From: Cellvibrionaceae bacterium | Lineage (GTDB): Bacteria > Pseudomonadota > Gammaproteobacteria > Pseudomonadales > Cellvibrionaceae | Direction: 5' to 3' | Length of the DNA: 64,000 bases | NCBI GenBank assembly: GCA_028281575.1 | Contig: JANQJP010000015.1 | Location: 31,481-95,480, forward strand | In this document: piece after piece, positions 19,794-28,771 of the stretch | How the letters are laid out: every line of letters begins with the position of its first letter | How positions within the stretch are numbered: position 1 is the stretch's first letter | Notes under the pieces: model-generated | Databases searched by the model: none | The model's input: the letters and a program-made list of their open reading frames with translations, nothing else | Told to the model about the DNA's origin: nothing | Made by a program: the position numbers and the translations under genes

Positions 19794-21098
19794 TTAAGCA
19801 AAATTTAAGTTTACCGGTTTAACAAAATTGCACTCTGTTTGTTGTATACCAACAGAGTGGAGTAGCTTTTCGATTCCCTCCTTGCGACTGATCATTGCGG
19901 CCGCACTTAGCATAAGCTGAATATCCGTTTCACTGTGCATCGTCAACATGTCGCTACCCAGTGAAAATTCATCAATGTCGCGCGTGTTATCTGGAAATGC
20001 GATTAACCGGAAAATATCGAGGCGTGCACGATAAAGCTTGTCGAAAAACGTTTGAAAATACGGAAGCTTGTCTGGCGATTTAAGCGCATTTTCTATCGCC
20101 CAGGCCGCCATATAGCTGCCATACATACCAAAAGTCACACCCGCCGAGTTAATTGGATCGACAAATGCCGCAGCGTCTCCAGTAATAAAACAATTGCCGT
20201 GGTAGAGTTTCGACGGTTTGTAGGAATAATCTTTAATGGCATTAATCGGTGCGTCAGACAATGTGGCGTCAGAGAGTAACTTACTGAAAACTGAAGACTG
20301 CTCAATAACGGCTAAAAAGATGGAGCGCAAATCGCCATGGATTTTTTTCAGGCGTTGAAAATCACGTTTTTCAAGCACCAGGCCGACGCTTGTTTCGTGA
20401 CGCATGGGTATATGCCATGCCCAGCCCCATTCGCCAATCGAGTCGATGGTTGTTACAGGTGGGATATCGCGTACTTGTGAGAACGGCCTAATATTTTCGT
20501 CAAAATCAAGGTAGCTGCCTCCTGTAAAATAACCCCAAAGCGCCACAAAACGGAATTCCTCGTCGAATTCTCTAAAGCCGTGCTGCGACGCCATTAACGC
20601 GTTTTGGCCACTGCAGTCCACAACATATTTAGCTCTTATCTGACCTTTATCACTATCGTTTGCTGCTTTATAGACAATATCTGCATAACCGTCTTTTTGT
20701 ACGATTTCTTTGACAAGCACGCTGTCAAAAGCAAAAGCATTTTTTTCTTTCGCGTGGTCAAACAATAATTTATCAAAAATATCGCGTTCGACGTGAAGTG
20801 CCGGACGGTCAAAGCCAAATTGCTTAAATGAAACCTTCCGGCTTTGGTTTTGCCAGGTAACAATACCGCCTGACTTGCGAATAAATTTTTCTTGTTCAAT
20901 TTTATCGCTAACACCAATGGCATCACAAAAGCGCCAAAAGTAGGGAATTAAACTTTCTCCAACGTGTGGGCGTGGAAAAGTTTCTTTTTCCAGCATAACA
21001 ACGTCGTAGCCTTTATCGGCCAGTAGGCTGGCGGCTGTGGAGCCCGAAGGTCCACCGCCGACAACGAGGACGTCGCATTGCGCGGGAATGTCGTTCAT
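19794..21098 (-). CDS. Flavin-dependent halogenase, carrier-protein (pyrrolyl) type
   Basis: A 434 aa FAD/FADH2 enzyme. The dinucleotide motif GGGPSGSTAA is at residues 14-23, the halogenase hallmark WAWHIP at 226-231, and a Lys in RKSGG at 75 is in the usual place for the catalytic lysine. The C-terminal region holds GDAAAFVDPINSAGV. The sequence style is that of halogenases acting on carrier-bound substrates (PltA, Bmp2, HrmQ group) rather than free tryptophan. It overlaps the carrier-protein gene by 4 bp, so translation is coupled. Predicted job: chlorination or bromination of pyrrolyl-2-carboxyl-S-carrier protein. The number of halogens and the halide preference cannot be read from sequence. 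Confidence 0.88.
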   Translation of the reverse strand: MNDIPAQCDVLVVGGGPSGSTAASLLADKGYDVVMLEKETFPRPHVGESLIPYFWRFCDAIGVSDKIEQEKFIRKSGGIVTWQNQSRKVSFKQFGFDRPALHVERDIFDKLLFDHAKEKNAFAFDSVLVKEIVQKDGYADIVYKAANDSDKGQIRAKYVVDCSGQNALMASQHGFREFDEEFRFVALWGYFTGGSYLDFDENIRPFSQVRDIPPVTTIDSIGEWGWAWHIPMRHETSVGLVLEKRDFQRLKKIHGDLRSIFLAVIEQSSVFSKLLSDATLSDAPINAIKDYSYKPSKLYHGNCFITGDAAAFVDPINSAGVTFGMYGSYMAAWAIENALKSPDKLPYFQTFFDKLYRARLDIFRLIAFPDNTRDIDEFSLGSDMLTMHSETDIQLMLSAAAMISRKEGIEKLLHSVGIQQTECNFVKPVNLNFA

Positions 21099-21367
21099 GT
21101 CGAACTCCTGGTTATTTTATCTGCGATACTAAGCACGTAGTTTGTAATAGTATCTATTGTCATAAAGTTATTGGGCAGGATGTCTTCGGGTGGAATTTCT
21201 GCTTCAAACGTCTCGTTGATAAAACTCACTAATTTAACCATTGACAGTGAATCGATAATGCCAAGTTTAAGAAGAGGCGTGTCTGGTTCGAGGTCATCAC
21301 CTTGTCCGTCGAGAAGAACTGTATTTATAAAACCTGTGATTTTTTGTTCGATAGTCGCTTTATTCAT
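21095..21367 (-). CDS. Stand-alone acyl/peptidyl carrier protein
   Basis: A 90 aa acidic four-helix carrier protein. The phosphopantetheine attachment serine is in LGIIDSLSMVKL (about residue 40). It has no fused thioesterase, unlike Bmp1 of Pseudoalteromonas, and so resembles PltL or RedO-type stand-alone carriers. Located between the adenylation enzyme and the halogenase, it should carry prolyl, then pyrrolyl, then halopyrrolyl groups. No phosphopantetheinyl transferase is in the window, so a general one elsewhere must activate it. Confidence 0.9.
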   Translation of the reverse strand: MNKATIEQKITGFINTVLLDGQGDDLEPDTPLLKLGIIDSLSMVKLVSFINETFEAEIPPEDILPNNFMTIDTITNYVLSIADKITRSST

Positions 21368-21384
21368 ATTTCTGTCAGCTTTTG

Positions 21385-21412
21385 TTATTTGTTATTTGTT
21401 ATTTGTTATTTG
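21385..21412. repeat. Four tandem copies of a 7-bp unit (TTATTTG)
   Basis: Perfect heptamer repeat 21385-21412 with a partial unit before it. It straddles the stop codon of the adenylation gene (ends 21392) and fills the gap to the carrier-protein gene. Because 7 is not a multiple of 3, a change in copy number would alter the last codons and the spacing to the next start. Confidence 0.9.
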
Positions 21413-22900
21413 TAATTGCTTTATGGCTACCCTGTCTTTTTTGCCGTTGGGTGTTCTCGGCATTTTCTCCAAATAGACCAGACGATCTGGAATCATATAA
21501 TGTGGCATATTATCCGCACAGTATTTTTTTATATCCAATAGGGTTGGTTTGGTCTCTCTGTAGGTAAGTGCGATCATTAACTTGGCGTTGCTTACAAATG
21601 CAACGGCATCTTCTACTGGTTGGTATTTTAATAAAGAGGATTCAACTTCTTCCGGTTCAACTCTATAGCCGCGCACTTTAAGCATGTAATCTTTTCTGCC
21701 AATGTAGCGATAGACGTGGTTTTCCAGGACCTCAACCAAGTCGCCAGTTCTGTAGGTATTTTCGTTTAGCGCCACCTTGCCCCAGTAGCCGTGCATGACT
21801 GTTGGGCCTTTTATGATGAGCTCGCCTTTTTCCCCTATCTGAGCTTCGTTACCGTCCTCTGTTTCTACCCAGGCCTGGTTACCGCAACATACGTTACCGA
21901 TCGGGATACTGGATGCATCCGGTGCAATATTTTTTATCTCATAACAAGTGCATACATTAGTTTCTGTTGGCCCATAAAAATTAAATAAACGTTTGTCGGG
22001 GTAGTGTGCTCGAAGTTGTCGAAGTTTTTCCATCGGAAATACCTCGCCAGCGAAAACCAGCGTATGCAAATCCGGTAGCGCTTCGTTCATCAAATCCCCG
22101 CCCTCCATCATCATTGTGATAGCCGTTGGTACGGAGTACCAAATACTTATTTTGTTCTTGACGGTGAAGTCCTTTAATTGCAACGGGGAATAGGCGATTG
22201 CTTCGGCGATAATATGTACGCTGGCGCCCGTTAAAAATGCAACGTACAAATCAAAAACCGATAGGTCAAAATGGAAGCCGGCGTGATTCGATATTCTGTC
22301 TTCGGGCTGAACATTTAATGTTTTCGCTGCCCAGCATATAAATTCCAGCGCATTTCTATTTGAAATACAGACGCCTTTGGGTTTTCCTGTAGACCCAGAG
22401 GTATAAAGAATGTAGGCCAAATCGTTCGTGCGAATGACTGGTGAGTCAAAGGGTTCGGCCGAATAATGGGCTAAGTCGCGCCAGCCAAGCGTTTCAGTGT
22501 CAGCACTTGGAAGTTCATCATCAAAAATAAAATAATGGATATCAAAATATCCCTGTTGCAAAAATTTTTGCTGTGCGTCAGCCGTCGTAAGTAATGTAAA
22601 AATGTTGCAGTCATCAATAATACTGCAGCCTCTTCCGACGGGATCCAGTGGATTAATCGGAACATAAATCGCTCCGAGACGCAGAATCGCCTGCATGGCG
22701 ACAACCGTTTTATAAGACTTGAGCGAGTACAAGCCGACCCTGTCGCGAGGCTCTACTCCGCATGCGCTGAGCAGACGTGCGAGTTGATTGGCACGCTGGT
22801 CGAGTTCGCTGTAGCTTAACGTACCGTCATAAGCACTAACCGCGAGCCGTTCAGGGTGCGTCTTTGCACTGTTTATAACGATGTCTTTTAAAAGCGTCAT
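21392..22900 (-). CDS. Amino-acid adenylation enzyme, probable L-prolyl-carrier-protein ligase
   Basis: A 502 aa stand-alone adenylation domain. Core motif A3 YTSGSTGKPKGV is at 166-177, YGPTET at 309-314, YRTGDL at 383-388, and the A10 lysine in NGKKDR at 487. Hand alignment to GrsA positions gives a specificity code of about D-L-F-Y-V-A-F-V-C-K, close to the D-L-L-Y-L-A-L-V-C-K known for the proline enzyme PltF. It should activate L-proline with ATP and load it on the adjacent carrier protein. The start overlaps the dehydrogenase stop by 4 bp. The C-terminal codons lie in a heptamer repeat. Confidence 0.88.
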   Translation of the reverse strand: MTLLKDIVINSAKTHPERLAVSAYDGTLSYSELDQRANQLARLLSACGVEPRDRVGLYSLKSYKTVVAMQAILRLGAIYVPINPLDPVGRGCSIIDDCNIFTLLTTADAQQKFLQQGYFDIHYFIFDDELPSADTETLGWRDLAHYSAEPFDSPVIRTNDLAYILYTSGSTGKPKGVCISNRNALEFICWAAKTLNVQPEDRISNHAGFHFDLSVFDLYVAFLTGASVHIIAEAIAYSPLQLKDFTVKNKISIWYSVPTAITMMMEGGDLMNEALPDLHTLVFAGEVFPMEKLRQLRAHYPDKRLFNFYGPTETNVCTCYEIKNIAPDASSIPIGNVCCGNQAWVETEDGNEAQIGEKGELIIKGPTVMHGYWGKVALNENTYRTGDLVEVLENHVYRYIGRKDYMLKVRGYRVEPEEVESSLLKYQPVEDAVAFVSNAKLMIALTYRETKPTLLDIKKYCADNMPHYMIPDRLVYLEKMPRTPNGKKDRVAIKQLQITNNK

Positions 22901-24012
22901 AAGCCCAGCTCCGCAGCGATAATGTCGCGCTGCATTTCAGAGGTGCCTGAAAATATTTTGGTGCCTACCGCGTCGCGCAAGTAGGATTCTATTCCTCCAT
23001 CGGCGTTATAGCCTTGGCTACCAAAAATTTGCACTGCGTCCAAGCTGATCTTGAGAAAGGTTTCGCTGATAACAATTTTTGTCATTGAGATTTCCATATC
23101 TGCTTTCTTATTCTGGTCAAGAAGCCAGCAAGCTTGGTGAAGTAAACACTGTGCGGATTCAATTTTTATTTGATTGTCGACAATGGCGTGTGAGATTGCT
23201 TGATTTTTTCCGATCGGCTTACCAAATTGCTTACGTGATTTTGCATGATCAATACATTGTTGATGCAAACGCTCCATAACACCCAAGAAACCGGCGAATA
23301 AACATACACGCTCCCATTTCATGGAGTGTTTAAAAATAATCAGTCCCTGTCCTTCTTCTCCGATTCGATTTTCTACTGGGATCCTGCAGTTGTTAAAAGA
23401 AACAGCGCTTCCTCTGGTGCTGTTAAAGCCCATTTTTTCAAAGGTGTCGCCGATGGTGATTCCGGGTGTATTTTTTTCGACAATAAATGCACTGACACCC
23501 AGGTAGCCGAGCGCAGGATCGGTAACTGCATAAACAATAAATACATTGGCGACGGGGCCGTTAGTTACGTAGGATTTCGTTCCATCGAGAATGTAGTGGT
23601 CCCCTTTTTTTATTGCGGTCGATTTAATATTTGAAGAATCCGAGCCCGCTTCTTTTTCCGTCATTCCGTTGCCAGCTATCCAATCCCCTCCCGTGAGCAA
23701 AGGCAGGTATTTTTTCTTCTGTTGCTCTGATCCGAATTCTACAATCGGCATCAAACACGCATATAAATGCGCGCAAACCGAAAACATTAAACCGGTATCC
23801 TCACAGCCATTGCCAAAAGCTTGGGTGATATTTGCAGAAGTCGTTATGTCGTAACCTTGGCCGCCATAGCTTTTTGGTACGGAAAGTCCAAGTAAGCCGA
23901 GCTCGGCACATTTTGTCCAACTGTGCTTAGTTATTTGTGATAAACCAATACAGTGTTCGCGGTAATAATCGAAAAGAGATTGCTGCTCTGGCAGCCACCC
24001 TACGGCTAACAT
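22897..24012 (-). CDS. Acyl-CoA dehydrogenase family, probable prolyl-carrier-protein dehydrogenase
   Basis: A 371 aa FAD enzyme with acyl-CoA dehydrogenase signatures: AGNGMTEKEAGSDSSNI, YVTNGPVANVFIVYA and a C-terminal FSGTSEMQRDI. In the company of a prolyl adenylation enzyme and carrier protein it is best read as the four-electron oxidase of prolyl-S-carrier protein to pyrrolyl-2-carboxyl-S-carrier protein (PltE, PigA, Bmp3 type). It is the first gene of the four-gene operon. On sequence alone it could be an ordinary fatty acyl-CoA dehydrogenase; the function comes from context. Confidence 0.85.
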   Translation of the reverse strand: MLAVGWLPEQQSLFDYYREHCIGLSQITKHSWTKCAELGLLGLSVPKSYGGQGYDITTSANITQAFGNGCEDTGLMFSVCAHLYACLMPIVEFGSEQQKKKYLPLLTGGDWIAGNGMTEKEAGSDSSNIKSTAIKKGDHYILDGTKSYVTNGPVANVFIVYAVTDPALGYLGVSAFIVEKNTPGITIGDTFEKMGFNSTRGSAVSFNNCRIPVENRIGEEGQGLIIFKHSMKWERVCLFAGFLGVMERLHQQCIDHAKSRKQFGKPIGKNQAISHAIVDNQIKIESAQCLLHQACWLLDQNKKADMEISMTKIVISETFLKISLDAVQIFGSQGYNADGGIESYLRDAVGTKIFSGTSEMQRDIIAAELGL

Positions 24013-25212
24013 CGTTTCTTCTCCTCAATCAAAAAAAATAACGGATGCATTAACGACAAGCACAGCTCGGGGAGCTTGAAAAAAAAAGAAAAAAATGCTC
24101 TTTTTTTTATTTTGTAAATAAATTTTATACGTGCGTATGAGGTTAAACTTGAGCCTGATCAAGTTTAATTCGACGGTGTGGTATAAGTTGGTGCTTATAT
24201 TGCGCATGCACAAATAATTTGCGCAAGGTCTGTATCGGTCATGGAATAAATTTATGTTGGAAAAACTGCTAGTGAGATTAGCATTTTTATTATAGTTATC
24301 AGTCACATTCTTGGCCTCAGTACTGCCTAATCCCTAAGGTTTAGAAATCGAACCCTTCGTCAGTTCGCAAGAAGACAAGAAACAATCAGCTTTCGTTTAA
24401 AACTGTAGTGTGGAACAACTCCCTAAAATTGTGCTGCGTTTTCCGTTGTTTATCCGCGAGGCAAAGCTTTTCATCAGGGGGCGGGCATACCATACCAAAT
24501 GATGAGAGCGTTTCGCGGGTGCTTGTTTGTCTTCTTGTTCAACGTTATACCCTTAGGTGGCGCACAATTCAACATTTTTTTGCAAATTTTGCGACGTTCG
24601 AGTGTTTCGACCCTCTCTACAGGCATTTGTTCCGCAAGTTTTGCGTGAATGTGCAGGTCTCTTTGGTGAGGCCCCATCCATTGGGGCCGGAGGGTGTAGC
24701 TGCCTGGAGCAGCTGGCTGGGGGCTGTGAGTGCACCTAATGCTGATGATCGGCCGCTGACAGGGACCTCTGTAGAGCGTCAATGAACCAACCTTTGCGCT
24801 AAACACCTGGCATTAGCCACTAATAACTAAACCGCCAAATGAAAATGCTCTTTTTAGTATCAATAGTTACTATGATAAGGTTTTGCGATCTAAGAACACC
24901 TGTTTTTTATTACTAAAAAAGTGGTATTCTATTCGAAGTATAAATAAGGGCATTTTTAATAACTAAATATTTAACCCGAGCGGTTTTTCGAAACAAAAAG
25001 CAGCAAAAATTTACCTGATAGTCTCCAAGCAGTGTATTTCTTCAATCGTTATTGAGAATTTGTCTTAAAACGACAAACGTTTTCCAGCGTAATTGGTACT
25101 TAACGATTGTTTAGCCGTCGCTTTGATAGGTAAAGGCCGTGGTTTGTGGCCTTGCTTTGCTTCGACGGCGTATGAGATTGGAGGCTGAAATGTCATTGGG
25201 GTAGGGACAGAT
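24013..25212. other. Long gene-poor region upstream of the halopyrrole operon
   Basis: About 1.2 kb with no convincing gene. The left end (24060-24130) has long A and T runs and likely holds the operon promoter. A GC-richer patch (about 24640-24790) contains a perfect GGCCCC/GGGGCC hairpin (24670-24688). Overlapping open frames on both strands there, of 110-125 codons, match nothing I know and may be gene debris. The right end is AT-rich and leads to the acyltransferase gene. Confidence 0.45.
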
Positions 25213-26187
25213 ATGAATAGCTCAGCCAGGATTCTATATATTGATTATCTTCGTGCGATATGTGTTCTCTATATAGTCGGTTATTGGCATTTATTTAACT
25301 ATACGAGCTATTTTCGCGACTACGACAATGTTTATACACGCGTCGCAACGCTGATTATTCTCGGGCTGTTTGTCTTTATCTCCGGTTACCTGTTAGCTGT
25401 AAATTACGGCGACAAAGCGAGCGTGGGGACTTTCTTTTTGAAGCGCTTCTTGCGAATTTATCCCTTGTACGCGCTCGCTGTTGCTATGTTTTATTACTAT
25501 GGCATCAATGACGCCGACGTACTTGTTAAGTCGTTATATCTTATTTCAATGTATCAGGGACCGCCGCCGTATACGCTCTGGTTTATCACCATGTTGATGG
25601 CATTTTATTTGATTACCCCGATATTAATGCTCGCGTCGCGGAATGACTTTGTATTTTTACTTTTTACGCTGGGGCCGTTAATTGCCACCGCAATTTATTC
25701 GTTCAATACAGATGGTGTGGATTTGCGTTTGCTACTCTATTACCCCTGCTTCTGTGCTGGTATCTATTGTGCCAGGAACGGAATCGTCACGGGTGCCTTT
25801 AATTTTTGGACGGCAATTTTGATGCTCTTATTCGGTTTAGCGTTGCATCGACTGCCAATTCAGTCGCCTCAGCTGGATCACTTGTCTCAAGTGCCGTTGA
25901 TTATCGGAGGTTTATATCTTGTGATAGGTTTCTGCGACGCTTTCTCGCGTTTTTTTGTAAAACTACGCTTGATTATGTTGTTAAGTTATTGCAGTTTTTC
26001 GATGTACTTATTTCATCGTCCAGTCTACGTCGCGATAAAGCAGGTATACTTTCCGGTCGACCCCCTTGATCAATTTCTTTATTTGTTGCTTATTGGTGTC
26101 ACGCTAACCTTGGTGATCGCGTGGTTCGTTCAAAAATTTTATGACGCTATTTATTTCAAAGTGTTGTCAGTTTTTGGTTGTAAATAG
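25213..26187 (+). CDS. Membrane acyltransferase, Acyl_transf_3 family
   Basis: A 324 aa integral membrane protein with about ten hydrophobic helices. The N-terminus IDYLRAICVLYIVGYWHL carries the early LRAI-x-x-x-x-V and His of the acyltransferase-3 family, and GPPPYTLWFI fits the conserved loop. These proteins O-acylate sugars, lipids or other small molecules. No surface polysaccharide genes lie alongside. The nearest cluster is the divergent halopyrrole operon, so a role in releasing or attaching the pyrrole acyl group is possible but unsupported. Confidence 0.85.
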   Translation: MNSSARILYIDYLRAICVLYIVGYWHLFNYTSYFRDYDNVYTRVATLIILGLFVFISGYLLAVNYGDKASVGTFFLKRFLRIYPLYALAVAMFYYYGINDADVLVKSLYLISMYQGPPPYTLWFITMLMAFYLITPILMLASRNDFVFLLFTLGPLIATAIYSFNTDGVDLRLLLYYPCFCAGIYCARNGIVTGAFNFWTAILMLLFGLALHRLPIQSPQLDHLSQVPLIIGGLYLVIGFCDAFSRFFVKLRLIMLLSYCSFSMYLFHRPVYVAIKQVYFPVDPLDQFLYLLLIGVTLTLVIAWFVQKFYDAIYFKVLSVFGCK

Positions 26188-26259
26188 GTCGAATGTTCTT
26201 TGTGTAATATAGTTACGTGTTTTATTTTGGAGTGGCAACATTCTTATCGTCGGAAATTC

Positions 26260-27474
26260 CTAATTAGACCTTTCTATTTGGTCTTCGAGGCATTGAAGGG
26301 CTTTGTAGTATTTGTCGTAGTCCCACGCGATTAAAATATAATTGACGCTGGTCGAGTATGATTTCCACATGCTTTGGCAAAACCCTCGATTGTAGATTGC
26401 TCCCATTGTCATATCGTCTGTAACCAACGTCCCTTGAAATCCGAGTTGATTTCGTAGCACTTGATCTATCACTTTTTTTGAAGTTGAAACGGGGTGCTTT
26501 TTATCTACTTGGCTTAATATAACATGAGACAACATTATCCAAGCGGAAGTCTGTTTAGTTAATTGAATAAACGGAAGCCAATCACTAGAGGAGAGCGTTT
26601 GGATGTCAAGGTCTAATTCGGCGGAGAAATGGTGAGTATCGGTGGGTACTTTAGCCAGGCCGGGAAAATGTTTTAGTGTTGCACTAACGCCATTTTTTTC
26701 CAAGCCTTTTATATATGGGCCAGCTAAGCTTACCACTTCGTGGGGTAGTGGTGAAATCGCCCGGCTTATGATGAGTGAATTGAAATCTAAGGCACTCGGG
26801 GCGCTTAGCGGTTTAAGATCAACAACCGGGCTAAAATTTAAGGTGACGCCGAGTTCGGCCAATAACTTACCCTGCTTATCGCCATATTTAAATGCTTCGA
26901 CTTCTGGCTCAGATGACGTTATCAGTTCTGCGAGCGGTGCTTGTTTTTCTATAAGGGGGGAGAGTCGTGATACTGGTCCTCCTTCTTGGTCGCTTGCTAT
27001 GATTAACGGAGGGAGGTCGAGTTTGTATCTTTCTTTTTGAAGCGAAGCAATGAAGTTTTTCAATTCTTGGTGAGTTATATTTTCGATATTTCTTTTAGAT
27101 AAAAATATACCCGCTATTCCCTTGCTTGAGAGACGTCTAACTTCCTGTTTGTCGTTATAGCCGATAATAAGACGACTATTAATTGTTTTTTGGGTTTCGG
27201 ACGAATTGTACAGTGCGTGGTGTTTCGTGCGTTGAAGTTGGTATTCCGTAAGCAAGGCCAATAATACTAGCCCTGAACATACTGCCTGGACACCAATGTT
27301 GAATAGTTTTCCGCGAGAAAATTTTGTTAATAGCGCAGTGAAAAGAGCTAAACCCACGAGTAGTGGAGTTTCAATGCTTCTAATAGCTAAAAGATGCGGG
27401 TCGTGCAGATTTATTGCCCAAAAACTAAGAACTAATATCAGCAATAATATTAGTACGTTGACTACCTTTCTCAT
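26260..27474 (-). CDS. Membrane-anchored glycoside hydrolase family 3 (NagZ-like) protein
   Basis: A 404 aa protein with two or three N-terminal hydrophobic segments (about residues 5-23, 35-50, 60-75) followed by a single GH3 catalytic domain. Motifs are IASDQEGGPVSRL, KHFPGLAKVPTDTHH (equivalent to the KHFPGHG...DSH loop of NagZ) and LVTDDMTMGAI, where the Asp is the nucleophile position. NagZ enzymes remove N-acetylglucosamine from peptidoglycan fragments and are usually cytosolic and about 340 aa. A membrane-tethered form is unusual. It converges with the acyltransferase gene. Confidence 0.82.
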   Translation of the reverse strand: MRKVVNVLILLLILVLSFWAINLHDPHLLAIRSIETPLLVGLALFTALLTKFSRGKLFNIGVQAVCSGLVLLALLTEYQLQRTKHHALYNSSETQKTINSRLIIGYNDKQEVRRLSSKGIAGIFLSKRNIENITHQELKNFIASLQKERYKLDLPPLIIASDQEGGPVSRLSPLIEKQAPLAELITSSEPEVEAFKYGDKQGKLLAELGVTLNFSPVVDLKPLSAPSALDFNSLIISRAISPLPHEVVSLAGPYIKGLEKNGVSATLKHFPGLAKVPTDTHHFSAELDLDIQTLSSSDWLPFIQLTKQTSAWIMLSHVILSQVDKKHPVSTSKKVIDQVLRNQLGFQGTLVTDDMTMGAIYNRGFCQSMWKSYSTSVNYILIAWDYDKYYKALQCLEDQIERSN

Positions 27475-27621
27475 AAATATAAGCTTTCTATCAAAGAAAA
27501 GTTAATAGTGGAGAAGCTTAAATTTTTAGCTTGACTGGATCAAGCCCGGTTTAAGCGTGCGTCCAGGCTGGGAGATCGTACGTCTAAGTGTATGGAAGAT
27601 GTCGACAGGTTTGTGACAGGG

Positions 27622-28761
27622 TTATTCCGTTGCATGTTTTGCCGCGTGGGTGAGTTCCACCACGGTTTTCTTTACGCGTTCGTCGAGCTCAAGCCCTTGA
27701 TTCATATGATTTTCGGATTCGCCAATCGCCTGTTGTAGAATGCCTATAAGCTCGGCTTCCTGCTCTTCGGTCAAGCCCATTGAAAATACGGATTCTTCGA
27801 CGGTGTTCACCATGCGTTCAAATATGTTCATATTTTCACGCTTGTGTTCTTTTTCCAGTGCCTGAATATCGTCCAGTTCCGAAAGCGCCTTCATCATTGC
27901 ATCGCGTACATTTGCTGCGCGCTTGTGTGAGCGGGCGTTGCGCTGATCAAAATATTCGAGTTTGGCGTTTGCCCCCTCGAGCAGGATCATTAGGTTGTCT
28001 TTGATGGAGCCGCGTTTGTCGAGTTCTACCGGCATATTTTTTACAAAGAGGACGATATTTTTTTGAATGGCAAATAGCCGAGCATCTTTTTCAAAAAATG
28101 GTTGGTGATAGTTTTGGAAACGCTTAAGTAGTTCAGCTTCGAGCTCGCTTACGGGACCGTTGGTGGAAGCGCTCTCTTCCATTGAATCTGCACTTGCGTA
28201 AGCGACGGCACTGAGTCCGTAATTTTCTATGGTACCTAAAAGTAAGTTGAGCAGATCCGTAGCTGTATTTACCGTAAAACTGGCTCTAAGAAAATTAACA
28301 ATGTTCCCGAGGCTGCCAGACTCGGTCATGACGGTTTGCACAAGCTGGTTGGCCGCGCTCGCTTGCTGTTTTAATTCCACGCGGTTACTTCGTAATTGAA
28401 GTGTTCGCTTGAGTTTGGAATCCAATACGTCGGTATCGAAGGGTTTGGTTACGTAGTCAATCGCGCCTGCATCGTAGCCGCGGATGATCTCATCCGTTGA
28501 GTTGTGTCCCGATAAAAAGATGATATCGATATCATCAAACTTGTTGTTGTCACGAATCATTTTGCAGGTTTCATAGCCGTCGGTTTTTGGCATTTCCACG
28601 TCGAGCAAAATAATGTCGGGTTTGGGGTGCGTATTGAGCGACTCGAAAGCCTCCTCTGAATTTTTACATAGGATCAGTTCATAGGCATCGTTGAGCAGCG
28701 TTTCGAGGATGAGTCTGTCCTCAGGTGAGTCATCTACGATCATAATCGTGTTGACAGTCAT
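27622..28761 (-). CDS. Response regulator with C-terminal effector of unknown type
   Basis: A 379 aa protein. Residues 5-120 form a receiver domain with acidic pocket DD at 10-11, phospho-acceptor Asp54 in ILLDVEMPKTDGY, and the conserved Lys in YVTKPFD. The rest (about 140-379) is helical, with a GAF-like stretch near 160-250 and a charged coiled C-terminus, and holds no DNA-binding or GGDEF motif. It follows the Hpt gene by 10 bp on the same strand, so the two probably form a phosphorelay. Confidence 0.85.
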   Translation of the reverse strand: MTVNTIMIVDDSPEDRLILETLLNDAYELILCKNSEEAFESLNTHPKPDIILLDVEMPKTDGYETCKMIRDNNKFDDIDIIFLSGHNSTDEIIRGYDAGAIDYVTKPFDTDVLDSKLKRTLQLRSNRVELKQQASAANQLVQTVMTESGSLGNIVNFLRASFTVNTATDLLNLLLGTIENYGLSAVAYASADSMEESASTNGPVSELEAELLKRFQNYHQPFFEKDARLFAIQKNIVLFVKNMPVELDKRGSIKDNLMILLEGANAKLEYFDQRNARSHKRAANVRDAMMKALSELDDIQALEKEHKRENMNIFERMVNTVEESVFSMGLTEEQEAELIGILQQAIGESENHMNQGLELDERVKKTVVELTHAAKHATE

Positions 28762-28771
28762 CGGTACTCGC

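Noticed and set aside
24340..24370. ATCGAACCC string resembling a tRNA T-arm on the minus strand
   Set aside because: No acceptor or anticodon stem could be built around it.
24408..24806. Overlapping 110-125 codon frames on both strands
   Set aside because: No ribosome site, no recognisable domain and opposite-strand frames of equal quality; described only as part of the gap.
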